Assembly: GCA_017397935.1 (NCBI GenBank)
Contig: JAFQHN010000001.1
Location: forward strand, 83,134 to 126,216
From: Bacillota bacterium
GTDB lineage: Bacteria; Bacillota; Dehalobacteriia; UBA4068; UBA4997
Length of the DNA: 43,083 bases
Reading direction: 5' to 3'
The notes below the pieces were generated by a model. That model did not search any database. It was not told the origin of the DNA and was given only the letters and a program-made list of their open reading frames with translations. Position 1 is the first letter of the stretch. Each line of letters begins with the position of its first letter. The position numbers were made by a program, and so were the translations under genes. This document shows, piece after piece, positions 15,627 to 24,465 of the stretch.

Positions 15627-16187
15627 TTACAACCTCGCTTTCGGAGAAATGTCACGGATGCCCAAGAATGAGCAGGTTTCGGCACCGAAAAGTTGATAAT
15701 ATAAATCGTAATATTCGGCAAAAGTCAGCGGCTGGTTGGGGGTTAGCAGCAGAAATTCCGTCTGATAAACATGGGCGATAAGGCCGGTGTCGAGCAGGCC
15801 GGCGCGGCGGTAAAACTCTCGGCGGCGCTCGCACAGCGGTTTGTTCATACCGGGGGCGTCGGGGCGTTCAATCTCTACAACCAATCGCCGGTTTTGATAG
15901 CGATTTTGCAGGGCGGAGAGCGCCAAACTGCCGATGCCATGGCTGCGTTGGCCCGGCTCGACAGCGAGATAATCCAGCAGCACCAGGTCACGGTGGTGCA
16001 GTGTGATGGCCAGACCGGCAAACTGACCGTTTTGTTGCAGGGCCAGAATCTCGCCCTTGTTATCCTTGCATAATTGCTGCATATTGGCCCACGGTTTACG
16101 CTCATTGGGCGGGAATGCTTGCTTATAAAGCCGTTTTATGCGATGTAAATCTGCCTTTTTAGCTGGGTAAAGCGTAAAATTTGTCAT
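15627..16187 (-). CDS. GNAT N-acetyltransferase
   Basis: A 186-residue single-domain GNAT. Motif A is DYLAVEPGQRSHGIGSLAL (R/Q-x-x-G-x-G), and a conserved REFYRRAGL precedes the last strand. AGGAGT lies 5 nt before ATG 16187. It lies 48 bp after the ammonia-lyase gene and 6 bp before the DUF2156 gene, the middle of a three-gene GNAT-fold run. Substrate unknown. Confidence 0.9.
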   Translation of the reverse strand: MTNFTLYPAKKADLHRIKRLYKQAFPPNERKPWANMQQLCKDNKGEILALQQNGQFAGLAITLHHRDLVLLDYLAVEPGQRSHGIGSLALSALQNRYQNRRLVVEIERPDAPGMNKPLCERRREFYRRAGLLDTGLIAHVYQTEFLLLTPNQPLTFAEYYDLYYQLFGAETCSFLGIRDISPKARL

Positions 16188-16235
16188 TTGTACTCCTCAT
16201 GTGTGACTATACATTATCATTGGAAATTTATGTTT

Positions 16236-17444
16236 TTATTCCGGCAGGGGCAGAGCGTTATGAAGGACGATTTGCCGCCAAACGCTTTCGGCCATGGCGC
16301 CCTCGGTGTTTAGGGTGAGCAGCACAGAGTTATCATCTATGCCCATGCGGCGGCGGGTTTGCGGCAGCCGGCCGGAGATGAGTAAGGCGGCCAGGCCCAG
16401 ACCGACCGCACCGGACTCGCCGGAGATATGGGCGGCATCACCTGTGGGGGGCTTGGCGGCCAGACGCATACCGTGGGCGGCCACGAAATCGGGGCAGGCA
16501 GCAAAGAAATCAGCGTGGCGGTGCAGCAGCGGCATGATGAGGGGGCAGGGCGTGCCGCAGTTAAGGCCGGCCATGATGGTTTGTTGGACGCCTTCGATTG
16601 CAGCTGAGTCATTTTGCATCGCCGTGGCCAACATACAGCAGGCCACATTTTGCGGCTCGATGATGATGAACTGCGCGGACGGGAAATACTGTTTTAGGGT
16701 GGCCAACATTCCGCCCGCCATGGAACCGACGCCTGCCTGCAAGAAAATGTGTGTGGGCAGCTGCCGGGCGGTGGCCATTTGGTCCGCAATTTCGGCGGCC
16801 ATGGTGGCGTAGCCTTGAATGATCAGCCGCGGAATTTCCTCATAGCCGGGGAAGGCGGTGTCCTGCACCAGCGTCCAGCCGTGGGCAGTTGCCTCGGCGT
16901 GGGCCAGGGCGACGGTTTCATCATAGCTGCCATCAGTAACGGTGACAGTGGCGCCAAACTTGCGGATAGCCTCAACCCGTTCAGCCTCGGTGCCGGCCGG
17001 CATAAAAATGTGTGCCCGGCAGCCAAGCTGCGCGGCCGTCCAGGCAACACCACGCCCGTGATTACCGTCAGTAGCGGTGGCAAAAACCAGACTACGTATC
17101 TTATCTTGCAGCGCAGGGGATTGGAAATCGGTAAATTTGGTGGCTGAGAAATCTAGACCCAAGTGTTGACAGATGATTTTGCTGATGGCATAGCTGCTGC
17201 CCAGCGCCTTAAAAGCGTTGAGCCCCAGACGCTCGGCCTCATTTTTGACATACAGGCCGGCAATTTTGGCATCGGCAGCCAAACGGTGCAGATTGAGCAG
17301 GGGCGTGGGGTGGTACTGCGGCAGGGTGGCATGGAATTTTGGCACCTCGGCGGTGGCGGATAGCGTAAGCCATGTGGGAATCTCCGCCTGCGGCTGGGTA
17401 TCATTGGCCAAAAAATCAATGTGGTATTCTGTCCATTTCTGCAT
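16236..17444 (-). CDS. dpaL: diaminopropionate ammonia-lyase
   Basis: A PLP enzyme that cleaves 2,3-diaminopropionate to pyruvate and two ammonia. The 402-residue product has the PLP lysine in LNAFKALGSSYA (Lys79), the ATATDGNHGRGVAW loop and the glycine-rich phosphate site QAGVGSMAGGM, all typical of the DpaL/YgeX subgroup of the threonine-dehydratase fold. I choose ATG 17444, 9 nt after GGGGGAGG; the longer frame to 17486 would bury that ribosome site. It heads a minus-strand run with the GNAT genes. It could supply pyruvate and ammonia in an amino-acid-fermenting cell. Confidence 0.93.
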   Translation of the reverse strand: MQKWTEYHIDFLANDTQPQAEIPTWLTLSATAEVPKFHATLPQYHPTPLLNLHRLAADAKIAGLYVKNEAERLGLNAFKALGSSYAISKIICQHLGLDFSATKFTDFQSPALQDKIRSLVFATATDGNHGRGVAWTAAQLGCRAHIFMPAGTEAERVEAIRKFGATVTVTDGSYDETVALAHAEATAHGWTLVQDTAFPGYEEIPRLIIQGYATMAAEIADQMATARQLPTHIFLQAGVGSMAGGMLATLKQYFPSAQFIIIEPQNVACCMLATAMQNDSAAIEGVQQTIMAGLNCGTPCPLIMPLLHRHADFFAACPDFVAAHGMRLAAKPPTGDAAHISGESGAVGLGLAALLISGRLPQTRRRMGIDDNSVLLTLNTEGAMAESVWRQIVLHNALPLPE

Positions 17445-17530
17445 AACTATATAAACCTCCCCCTTATGATGCTTATAGTATAACAAATTATTGGTGTAAA
17501 ATCCAGCGGCGGCCCAAAATTGGTATAGAA

Positions 17531-17562
17531 AAAGGACCCTCCGTGATGGAGAGTCCTTTGAA
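17531..17562 (-). terminator. terminator of the first DASS gene
   Basis: On minus, AAAGGACTCTCC pairs with GGAGGGTCCTTT, followed by TTTC. It lies 18 bp after the DASS stop and 86 bp before dpaL starts. Confidence 0.85.
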
Positions 17563-17579
17563 ATATCGGTTGGGGATGA

Positions 17580-19013
17580 TTATGCTGCGGGGAACATGGG
17601 CCAGATGATGGGCAGCAGAACCATAGCCAGAGCGAAGGTCAGGATGAACAGGGGACCGCCGCACTTTACGTAGTCCATGAATACGAAGCCGCCGGGGCCG
17701 TAAACCATGGTGTTGGGCGGGGTGGCAACGGGGGTAACGTATGCGGAGCAGCATGCGAAACCGATGGACAGTACAACTGCAGTCGGGTCAGCGCCCAGAG
17801 CCTGTGCAATATTCAAACCAACGGGGCAGAGCAGAGCAGCAGCTGCGGTGTTGGACATGAACTGAGTCAGAGTACCGGCGATAGCGAACAGTACAGCCAT
17901 CAGGATCAACGGATCGGGAGCTTCGCCCAGCATACCTACAACCTTCATAGCCATCATCGGGCCGGCGCCGGTGGTGGACATTGCGTTTGCCAGGGAGATT
18001 GCACCGATGAACAGGAAGATAGTAGCCCAGTCAATAGCTGCATAAGCTTCTTTTTCAGTACAGCAGCCGGTTACTACACACAGCAGACCGCCGAATACTG
18101 CAACTGCGGACAGGGGAACGATATCCAGAGCCATGAAAATGATTACAGCAACCAGAATGGTACCAACGATAACCTGCTTCTTGGGATCGTATACTTTGCC
18201 GTCTTCTTCGTCTTCTACAACTACGTCAACCTTGCGGTCGGGCAGCAGACGGTTGCCGAGCAGCAGCATGTAAACGATAGCCAGAATGGATGCGGGGATA
18301 CCGAACCAAGCGAAATCAAAGAAACCGAACTCGATGCCGGCAGAAGCCAGAGTGGATGCAGAGGTCATGTTCGGGGGGGTACCTGCCATGGTACACATAC
18401 CACCGGCAGATGCCATGATAGCAACGGGCATCAACAGTTTGCCGCGGCTCCAACCGTTGGAATCAGCAATACCCAGGCAAACGGGCAGCAAAACAGCAAC
18501 AGTACCGGTGTTGGACAGGAAAGCGGACAGGGTGCCGGTAACCAGCATCAATGCGATGCTCAGCTTGGTCTGGTTGCCGCCGGCCAGCTTAACGCAAGTC
18601 AAGCCAACCTTCTGGGCCAGACCGGTCTGGAACATTGCACCGCCTACTACGAACATACCAGCGAACAGGGTGATGGAAGAGTCCATCAAGCTGGAGAATG
18701 CCTCTTTGTAGGTAAGGATACCGGAAAGTGCGAAGTAACAGGGGATGAACATTGCGGCCATGGCCAGCGGAATGGGCTCGAACATGAAGAAGTATGCGAT
18801 AACGCCCAAAACACCCATGGTCAGATAAGCTTCGGCATCGCTACGAGCAGTGTCGTAAGCAGCCTTGGCATCCAGGTATGCCTGAGATTCCTCGCCACCC
18901 AGAGCGGCAGCATCGGGAACAGCCGGCAAACCTGTCAGAGTCATTACTGTCCAGCCAACCAGAGCGGCGGCCAAGACAAGACCAATGATCAGAACAAGCT
19001 TTTTGTCTTTCAT
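17580..19013 (-). CDS. DASS/SLC13-family dicarboxylate transporter, copy 1
   Basis: A 477-residue Na+-coupled carboxylate importer. The two diagnostic SNT motifs of the family (substrate and sodium sites) are in FLSNTGTV near residues 167-169 and FMSNTAAA at 387-389, with about 11-12 membrane segments. An extra hydrophilic loop of ~35 residues follows the first helix (AVPDAAALGGEES...). Start ATG 19013 matches the start of copy 2; the longer frame lacks a ribosome site. It is almost identical to the gene at 19,729-21,162. Succinate, fumarate or malate are the likely substrates. Confidence 0.92.
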   Translation of the reverse strand: MKDKKLVLIIGLVLAAALVGWTVMTLTGLPAVPDAAALGGEESQAYLDAKAAYDTARSDAEAYLTMGVLGVIAYFFMFEPIPLAMAAMFIPCYFALSGILTYKEAFSSLMDSSITLFAGMFVVGGAMFQTGLAQKVGLTCVKLAGGNQTKLSIALMLVTGTLSAFLSNTGTVAVLLPVCLGIADSNGWSRGKLLMPVAIMASAGGMCTMAGTPPNMTSASTLASAGIEFGFFDFAWFGIPASILAIVYMLLLGNRLLPDRKVDVVVEDEEDGKVYDPKKQVIVGTILVAVIIFMALDIVPLSAVAVFGGLLCVVTGCCTEKEAYAAIDWATIFLFIGAISLANAMSTTGAGPMMAMKVVGMLGEAPDPLILMAVLFAIAGTLTQFMSNTAAAALLCPVGLNIAQALGADPTAVVLSIGFACCSAYVTPVATPPNTMVYGPGGFVFMDYVKCGGPLFILTFALAMVLLPIIWPMFPAA

Positions 19014-19728
19014 AATTGCAACCTCGATTCTTTTTTTATGTATCGTGCCTGACATCTTGCGGAGGCTGTTGCACTGTAATGGTTTGCGCCCGACCAAATA
19101 AAATAATAATTATAAATTATAATTGCATTTGCTTGGTTTGACGCAAACCGGCAGCGGTACGCCGGCCCCCAAACATAGGCCGGTATACGGCTTCGGACAA
19201 ATTATCAGGATGTCTGTGGCAAAAAACTGCTGCCGAAATGCTCTGGGTGTCGTTATAAAACGACTCTCGGCGCGTATGTTTTTTGGCCGTACAACCTAAA
19301 AATCATGGTAACCAGCCATGAAATTTGTCACAGCGCAAAACTGTCCGATACGACATTTAGATAATACAAAAAAAAATTGTGGGTGTCAAGAGACAAAAAA
19401 ACGGCTGATCGACAAAAAAATGTATAAACAGACTGAGAATTTGGAAAACGTCCGGCGTAAAATATCGCAAAAAACGAAGAAAAAGAGTTTGGCTTATAAT
19501 AAGAAAAAAAGGCGTAAAAACAAAAGAAAACAGACCCTTTGGTAAGAGTCTGTTTTCTATGAATATTTGAAGATTTATGCAAGAAAAATTTTTTAGAAGT
19601 GACGGAAAATTTTTATTCTGCACTTAATTTTACTGTGCCATCTTCATCAGTTGCAGCGGGAAGCATGAGCCGGCTGTGCAATCAACCCCAGGCTACCGCC
19701 GCAAGTTATGTTTGGTAAAGTGCTTGAC
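19014..19728. other. 715-bp spacer between the two DASS genes
   Basis: No convincing gene. It holds a possible AT-rich promoter for copy 1 (TATAATTTATAAT on minus, near 19,095-19,125), a short inverted repeat TCATGG/CCATGA (19,303-19,321) and the terminator of copy 2 at 19,527-19,556. The 170 bp between that terminator and copy 2's stop is unusually long for a 3' UTR and could hold an RNA structure; I identify none. Confidence 0.5.
19527..19556. terminator. terminator of the second DASS gene
   Basis: AAAACAGAC (19527-19535) pairs perfectly with GTCTGTTTT (19548-19556). On minus it is followed by CTTTTGTTTTT. It lies 172 bp after the copy 2 stop. Confidence 0.8.
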
Positions 19729-21162
19729 TTATGCAGCGGGGAACATGGGCCAGATGATGGGCAGCAGAACCATAGCCAGAGCGAAAGTCAGGATGAACAG
19801 GGGACCACCGCACTTTACGTAATCCATGAATACGAAGCCGCCGGGGCCGTAAACCATGGTGTTGGGCGGGGTGGCAACGGGGGTAACGTATGCGGAGCAG
19901 CATGCGAAACCGATGGACAGTACAACTGCGGTCGGGTCAGCGCCCAGAGCCTGAGCAATATTCAAACCAACGGGGCAGAGCAGAGCAGCAGCTGCGGTGT
20001 TAGACATGAACTGAGTCAAGGTGCCGGCGATACCGAACAGTACGATCATCAGCATCAGCGGATCGGGGGTTTCGCCCAGCAGGCCTACAACCTTCATAGC
20101 CATCATCGGGCCGGCGCCGGTGGTGGACATTGCGTTTGCCAGGGAGATTGCACCGATGAACAGGAAGATGGTGCCCCAGTCGATGGATTCGTAAGCTTCT
20201 TTTTCAGTACAGCAGCCGGTTACTACACACAGCAGACCGCCGAATACTGCAACTGCGGACAGGGGAACGATGTCCAGAGCCATGAAGATAACTACGCCTA
20301 CCAGAATGGTACCAACGATAACCTGTTTCTTGGGATCGTATACTTTGCCTTCTTCTTCATCTTCAACAACTACGTCAACTTTGCGGTCAGGCAGCAGACG
20401 GTTGCCGATAAGCAGCATGTAAAGGATGGACAGGATGGATGCGGGGATACCGAACCAAGCGAAATCGAAGAAACCGAACTCGATACCGGCCATAGCCAGG
20501 GTGGATGCGGAAGTCATGTTCGGGGGGGTACCTGCCATGGTGATCATACCGCCGGCAGATGCCATGATAGCAACGGGCATCAACAGCTTAGCGCGGTTCC
20601 AGCCGTTGGAATCAGCAATACCCAAGCAAACGGGCAGCAAAACTGCAACGGTACCGGTGTTGGATAGGAAAGCGGACAGGATACCGGTTACCAGCATCAA
20701 TGCGATAACCAGTTTGGTCTGGTTGCCGCCGGCCATTTTAACGCATGTCAAGCCAACCTTCTGGGCCAGACCGGTCTGGAACATTGCGCCACCTACTACG
20801 AACATACCAGCAAACAGGGTGATGGAGCTGTCCATCAAGCTGGAGAATGCCTCTTTGTAGGTAAGAATACCGGAAAGTGCGAAATAACAGGGGATGAACA
20901 TGGCGGCGATTGCCAGCGGAATGGGCTCGAATACGAAGAAGAATGCGATTACGCCCAAAACGCCCATGGTCAGATAAGCTTCGGCGTTGCCACGAGCAGT
21001 GTCGTAAGCAGCCTTGGCATCCAGATAAGCCTGGGATTCCTCACCGCCCAGAGCAGCAGCATCGGGAACAGCCGGCAGGCCCATCAGAGTCATTACTGTC
21101 CAGCCAACCAGAGCAGCGACCAGGACAAGACCGATGATACCAACAAGTTTTTTGTCTTTCAT
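19729..21162 (-). CDS. DASS/SLC13-family dicarboxylate transporter, copy 2
   Basis: The paralogue of the gene at 17,580, same length (477 residues), same SNT motifs at 167-169 and 387-389. By eye they differ at only about 25 positions, mostly conservative (for example L/V, T/I, S/N), while both flanks are unrelated. AAAGGAGG lies about 8 nt before ATG 21162, stronger than in copy 1. Two such genes in tandem suggest selection for high uptake capacity, or separate promoters for different conditions. Confidence 0.92.
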   Translation of the reverse strand: MKDKKLVGIIGLVLVAALVGWTVMTLMGLPAVPDAAALGGEESQAYLDAKAAYDTARGNAEAYLTMGVLGVIAFFFVFEPIPLAIAAMFIPCYFALSGILTYKEAFSSLMDSSITLFAGMFVVGGAMFQTGLAQKVGLTCVKMAGGNQTKLVIALMLVTGILSAFLSNTGTVAVLLPVCLGIADSNGWNRAKLLMPVAIMASAGGMITMAGTPPNMTSASTLAMAGIEFGFFDFAWFGIPASILSILYMLLIGNRLLPDRKVDVVVEDEEEGKVYDPKKQVIVGTILVGVVIFMALDIVPLSAVAVFGGLLCVVTGCCTEKEAYESIDWGTIFLFIGAISLANAMSTTGAGPMMAMKVVGLLGETPDPLMLMIVLFGIAGTLTQFMSNTAAAALLCPVGLNIAQALGADPTAVVLSIGFACCSAYVTPVATPPNTMVYGPGGFVFMDYVKCGGPLFILTFALAMVLLPIIWPMFPAA

Positions 21163-21670
21163 GATTTTTTCCTCCTTTTTGGAAATTGCACAAATTTGTG
21201 ATAATAAAGGCGGCGCTGCAAAACGGCGTTATTGCTTAATTTTGGAGAAAAAATAAGTATAATTGCCGGTTGCCGTTTTATAACACAGCCTCTGTCAAAA
21301 AAATCCTCATAAGTGCAATATTTACGGATTTCGGCGGCATTTTAACTTTGCACAGCCTGCTGCCTGAAATTCATATTTTATAATATTGTAAAATATGAAA
21401 GTTTTTTTGACATATTTAATTTGTTGACAAAATTTTATCATATTATAATACGCTTGTAAATAGTTCTGGTGAAAAAAGTTAATATAATATGAAAAAAATT
21501 TTCAGTTATCCACAAAAAAGTGTGCATATATAATAGGTAGAAACTCGTCTAAACGTGTTGTTTGGTGTTAAATTATGAAGAAGCAACGATTTGCTTTGCC
21601 CGGGCAGGTTGCTTCTTCATGGGTATTTTATGTGGTGGGGCAGGCAATTATGAATGGCGGCGTGGGTATC
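21163..21670. other. AT-rich intergenic region upstream of DASS copy 2
   Basis: About 500 bp with no gene I can support. It contains a perfect 10-bp inverted repeat TCATATTTTA/TAAAATATGA (21,371-21,398) followed by T7 on plus, and one perfect DnaA-box match TTATCCACA (21,506-21,514). The minus-strand promoter of DASS copy 2 must lie here, but no -35/-10 pair with good spacing stands out. Confidence 0.5.
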
Positions 21671-21677
21671 TGATCAA

Positions 21678-21884
21678 AACCAACTGTGCTGCGGGCAGTT
21701 GGCCGGGATGTGATAGTGGGTTTGGGGGGGATGGCATGAGGAGCATGGGTAATAAAGAAAACCGACTGCGTTGTGGGCAGCCGGTTGGGGTTTGATATTG
21801 AGTTTGGGGGAAAAGCATAAGGAGCATTGGCAAAAAAGAAAACCGACTGCGTTGTGGGCAGCCGGTTGGGATTTGATATTGTGT
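21678..21884 (-). repeat. three tandem terminator cassettes after DUF554, ~82-bp period
   Basis: Stem-loops AACCGACTGC/GCAGCCGGTT begin at 21841 and 21760, and a degraded CCAACTG/CAGTTGG version at 21678: spacings 81 and 82 bp. On minus each is a terminator with a TTTTCTTT tail. Each unit also carries a copy of the DUF554 gene's last codons (ATGTTCTTTATGCTTTTC-like), progressively decayed with distance from the gene. Confidence 0.8.
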
Positions 21885-22562
21885 TTAGAGGAAAAGCATA
21901 AAGAACATTGGTAAAAAAATAGCGGGGATGTAGTTGGCGACTTTGATTTTGGTGATGCCCAGCATATTCAGCGAGAGGCCGACGATGAGCAGCGAGCCGA
22001 CACAGGTCATCTCAGCGATGGTGGCATCGGTGAGGAGGGGCTGCAAGGTGGAGGCCATCAGCACCAGCGTGCCCTGATACAGACCGATGGCGGCGGCGGA
22101 GAATAACACGCCTGCGCCCAGCGAGGAGGCCAGCAGAATGGCGGAGATGCCGTCGATGACGGATTTGGCGATGATGGTGCTGTGGTCGCCGGTGAGGCCG
22201 CTTTGCAGAGAGCCGACAATGGCCATGGCCCCCACGCAGAACAGCATACTGGCGGAGACAAAACCCTCGGCCAGCGAGCTGCCGCCGCCGGTGCCGAATT
22301 TTTGCTGCAAACGCTGCCCCAGCGCATTCAGCTTGCCGTCCAGGTCGGTTAGCTCTCCCAGTGCACCGCCCAGGGCTATTGAGATAATGGCTATCAGGGT
22401 TTGTTGGCCGGAAAGCGCGCCGCTGATGCCAATATACATTACGCAGAGCGCCAGACCGTTCATTACGGTGTCTGCTATGCGCTGCGGAAAACGCCGCCCG
22501 ATGAACAGGCCCAACGTGCCGCCCAGCAGCACCGCAGAGGTGTTGATTATTACCGAAAGCAT
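21885..22562 (-). CDS. DUF554 family membrane protein
   Basis: A 225-residue, mostly hydrophobic protein matching DUF554 length and pattern: MLSVIINTSAVLLGGTLG at the N-terminus, LGGALGELTDLD near residue 75, VGAMAIVGSLQSGLTGD near 115 and GSLLIVGLSLNMLGI near the end. The longer open frame to 22,706 adds a proline-rich stretch that family members lack; GGAAGG lies 14 nt before ATG 22562. The function of DUF554 proteins is not established. It is a single-gene unit with tandem terminators. Confidence 0.88.
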   Translation of the reverse strand: MLSVIINTSAVLLGGTLGLFIGRRFPQRIADTVMNGLALCVMYIGISGALSGQQTLIAIISIALGGALGELTDLDGKLNALGQRLQQKFGTGGGSSLAEGFVSASMLFCVGAMAIVGSLQSGLTGDHSTIIAKSVIDGISAILLASSLGAGVLFSAAAIGLYQGTLVLMASTLQPLLTDATIAEMTCVGSLLIVGLSLNMLGITKIKVANYIPAIFLPMFFMLFL

Positions 22563-22860
22563 GGTTTTGAAAATTTTCCTTCCTATAATATTATATATCT
22601 TTTTTGCAATTTCGTGGACATCCTCTGCCAATTTGGTGAACTTTTTGGCAGGCTTGTTTGGCGGCTGATCAACAGGCTGATCAACATTTAAGCCGACAGC
22701 TGCCAATAAGGCTAATAATTGCGGCCAAAAATTAAAAACAACAGTTATATTTTGGCATAAAACCGGCCTTATGTCAACATTTTACAAGGGGTGGTGTGTG
22801 TTTACATAGCACATTTGTGCGCCCTGCGTGGAAAAATATTGTATACATGCGCCGAAATCA

Positions 22861-22889
22861 TTGTAAAGAAACTGCGGCTATGATAATAT
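22861..22889 (+). promoter_or_regulatory. likely promoter of the AGCS symporter gene
   Basis: TTGTAA (22861-22866), 17-bp spacer, TAATAT (22884-22889). A GCTGCC/GGCAGC stem-loop lies in the leader before the ribosome site. Confidence 0.6.
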
Positions 22890-22980
22890 CTATATTGTTG
22901 AGAGGCATAAGCAGGGCGGCTGCCAATGCGGCAGCTGCCTTGTGGTGTCTGATAAGGGAATTTTTAGGAGGTTATTGGTT

Positions 22981-24408
22981 ATGGCGGAATTTATGGCGAT
23001 GAGCTTTGCGGAAAAGGTGGACCTGATTGACGGTATGATCTGGGGTACCCCGATGATCGTGCTGATTTTGTTCACAGGTATTTTGCTGACGCTGCGCACC
23101 GGTTTTGTGCAGGTGCTGCGTTTGCCCAAGGCTCTGAGGTTTATGGTGCAGAATGAGGAGGGCGGCGAAGGCGAGGTTACCAGCTTTGGTGCGCTGTGTA
23201 CCGCACTTTCGGCAACTATTGGTACCGGTAACATTGTTGGTGTGGCCACGGCGATTTGCGCGGGCGGCCCCGGCGCATTGTTCTGGATGTGGCTGGCAGC
23301 TTTCTTCGGTATGGCTACCAAGTATGCGGAATGTCTGCTGGCAATTAAGTACCGTACCATTGATGAAAAAGGTCATGTTTTGGGCGGCCCCTTCTATTAC
23401 ATCGAACGGGGCATGGGCAAAAGCTGGACCTGGCTGGCCAAGCTTTTCGCATTGTTTGGTGCGGGCGCAGGTTTGCTGGGTATCGGTACTGTAACACAGG
23501 TAAACGGTATTGCCGGTGCTGTTGAGAGATTGTTTGACCCCGAGAAGGCGCACATCGCTTTTACGGTGGGTGAGTACTCTTACACCTGGGCGCTGACCAT
23601 CACCGCAGTTTTGGCGGCAATTTTCACCGCAGCTGTAATTATCGGCGGTATCAAGCGTATCTCCACCGTGGCTCAGCTTATCGTGCCGTTTATGGCGGTG
23701 TTCTACATTGTGGTTTGCGTAACTATTTTGATTGTTAATGCCAGCGCTATTCCGGCTGCTTTTGAATCCATCTTTGCAGGTGCGTTTACCGGTACTGCTG
23801 CGGTTGGCGGTTTTGCCGGTGCGGTGATGAAGGAGGCCATCCAGAAGGGTGTTGCCCGCGGTATCTTCTCTAACGAGGCCGGTTTGGGCTCGGCCCCGAT
23901 TGCTGCCGCTGCTGCTTCCACCAAGTCCTGCGTCCGTCAGGGTTTGGTTTCGATGACCGGTGTTTTCATTGACACCATCATCATTTGTACCATGACCGGT
24001 TTGGCCATTGTGCTGACCGGCGCCTGGCATCAGGAGGGCCTGGAAGGTGTGGCCGTTACCTCTTACGCATTCAGCCACGGCATGAGCTTTGCACCGTTTA
24101 TCGGTCAGGTTTGTGTAACCCTCAGCCTGGTTTTCTTCGCATTCACCACCATCCTTGGCTGGGATTATTACGCTGAACGCTGTGTGGAATATTTGACCAA
24201 CGGCAAAATGGGCGTGGTTAAGGTTTACCGTTATCTGTGGATCCTGGCCGTGCTGGTTGGCCCCTTCCTGGCGCTGGATGTGGTTTGGGATATTGCTGAC
24301 GCCCTGAACGGTTTGATGGCCTTCCCCAACTTGATCGCCCTGCTGGCACTCTCCGGTGTGGTGGCCAAGGAAAGCAAGGATTACTTCAAAACTCTGAAAG
24401 ATAAGTAA
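22981..24408 (+). CDS. sodium:alanine/glycine symporter (AGCS family)
   Basis: A 475-residue membrane protein from ATG 22981, which has AGGAGG 9 nt upstream (the frame is open for 13 codons before it). AGCS signatures are present: ALSATIGTGNIVGVATAI near residue 80, GGPGALFWMWLAAFFGMATKYAE next to it, RGIFSNEAGLGSAPIAAAAA near 297, and GWDYYAERC near 395. It imports alanine or glycine with Na+. The last codons AAAGATAAGTAA are duplicated after the stop. Confidence 0.95.
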   Translation: MAEFMAMSFAEKVDLIDGMIWGTPMIVLILFTGILLTLRTGFVQVLRLPKALRFMVQNEEGGEGEVTSFGALCTALSATIGTGNIVGVATAICAGGPGALFWMWLAAFFGMATKYAECLLAIKYRTIDEKGHVLGGPFYYIERGMGKSWTWLAKLFALFGAGAGLLGIGTVTQVNGIAGAVERLFDPEKAHIAFTVGEYSYTWALTITAVLAAIFTAAVIIGGIKRISTVAQLIVPFMAVFYIVVCVTILIVNASAIPAAFESIFAGAFTGTAAVGGFAGAVMKEAIQKGVARGIFSNEAGLGSAPIAAAAASTKSCVRQGLVSMTGVFIDTIIICTMTGLAIVLTGAWHQEGLEGVAVTSYAFSHGMSFAPFIGQVCVTLSLVFFAFTTILGWDYYAERCVEYLTNGKMGVVKVYRYLWILAVLVGPFLALDVVWDIADALNGLMAFPNLIALLALSGVVAKESKDYFKTLKDK

Positions 24409-24420
24409 AAAGACAAGTAA
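24397..24420 (+). repeat. tandem copy of the symporter gene's last codons
   Basis: AAAGATAAGTAA (24397-24408, codons K-D-K-stop) is followed directly by AAAGACAAGTAA (24409-24420), one T-to-C difference. It matches the pattern seen after DUF47. Confidence 0.8.
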
Positions 24421-24427
24421 AATACAA

Positions 24428-24465
24428 AATGCGCTCTGCCGGTTGGCGGGGCGCATTATTTTTTT
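24428..24465 (+). terminator. terminator of the AGCS symporter gene
   Basis: AATGCGCTCTGCC pairs with GGCGGGGCGCATT, with one or two imperfect pairs, followed by ATTTTTTT. Confidence 0.88.

Noticed and set aside
19318-19623. Lys-rich and Phe-rich frames in the DASS spacer
   Set aside because: They are low-complexity products of A/T-rich DNA and cross the terminator of copy 2.
21562-21795. 77-codon ORF before the DUF554 terminator array
   Set aside because: It is made of the terminator repeats themselves.
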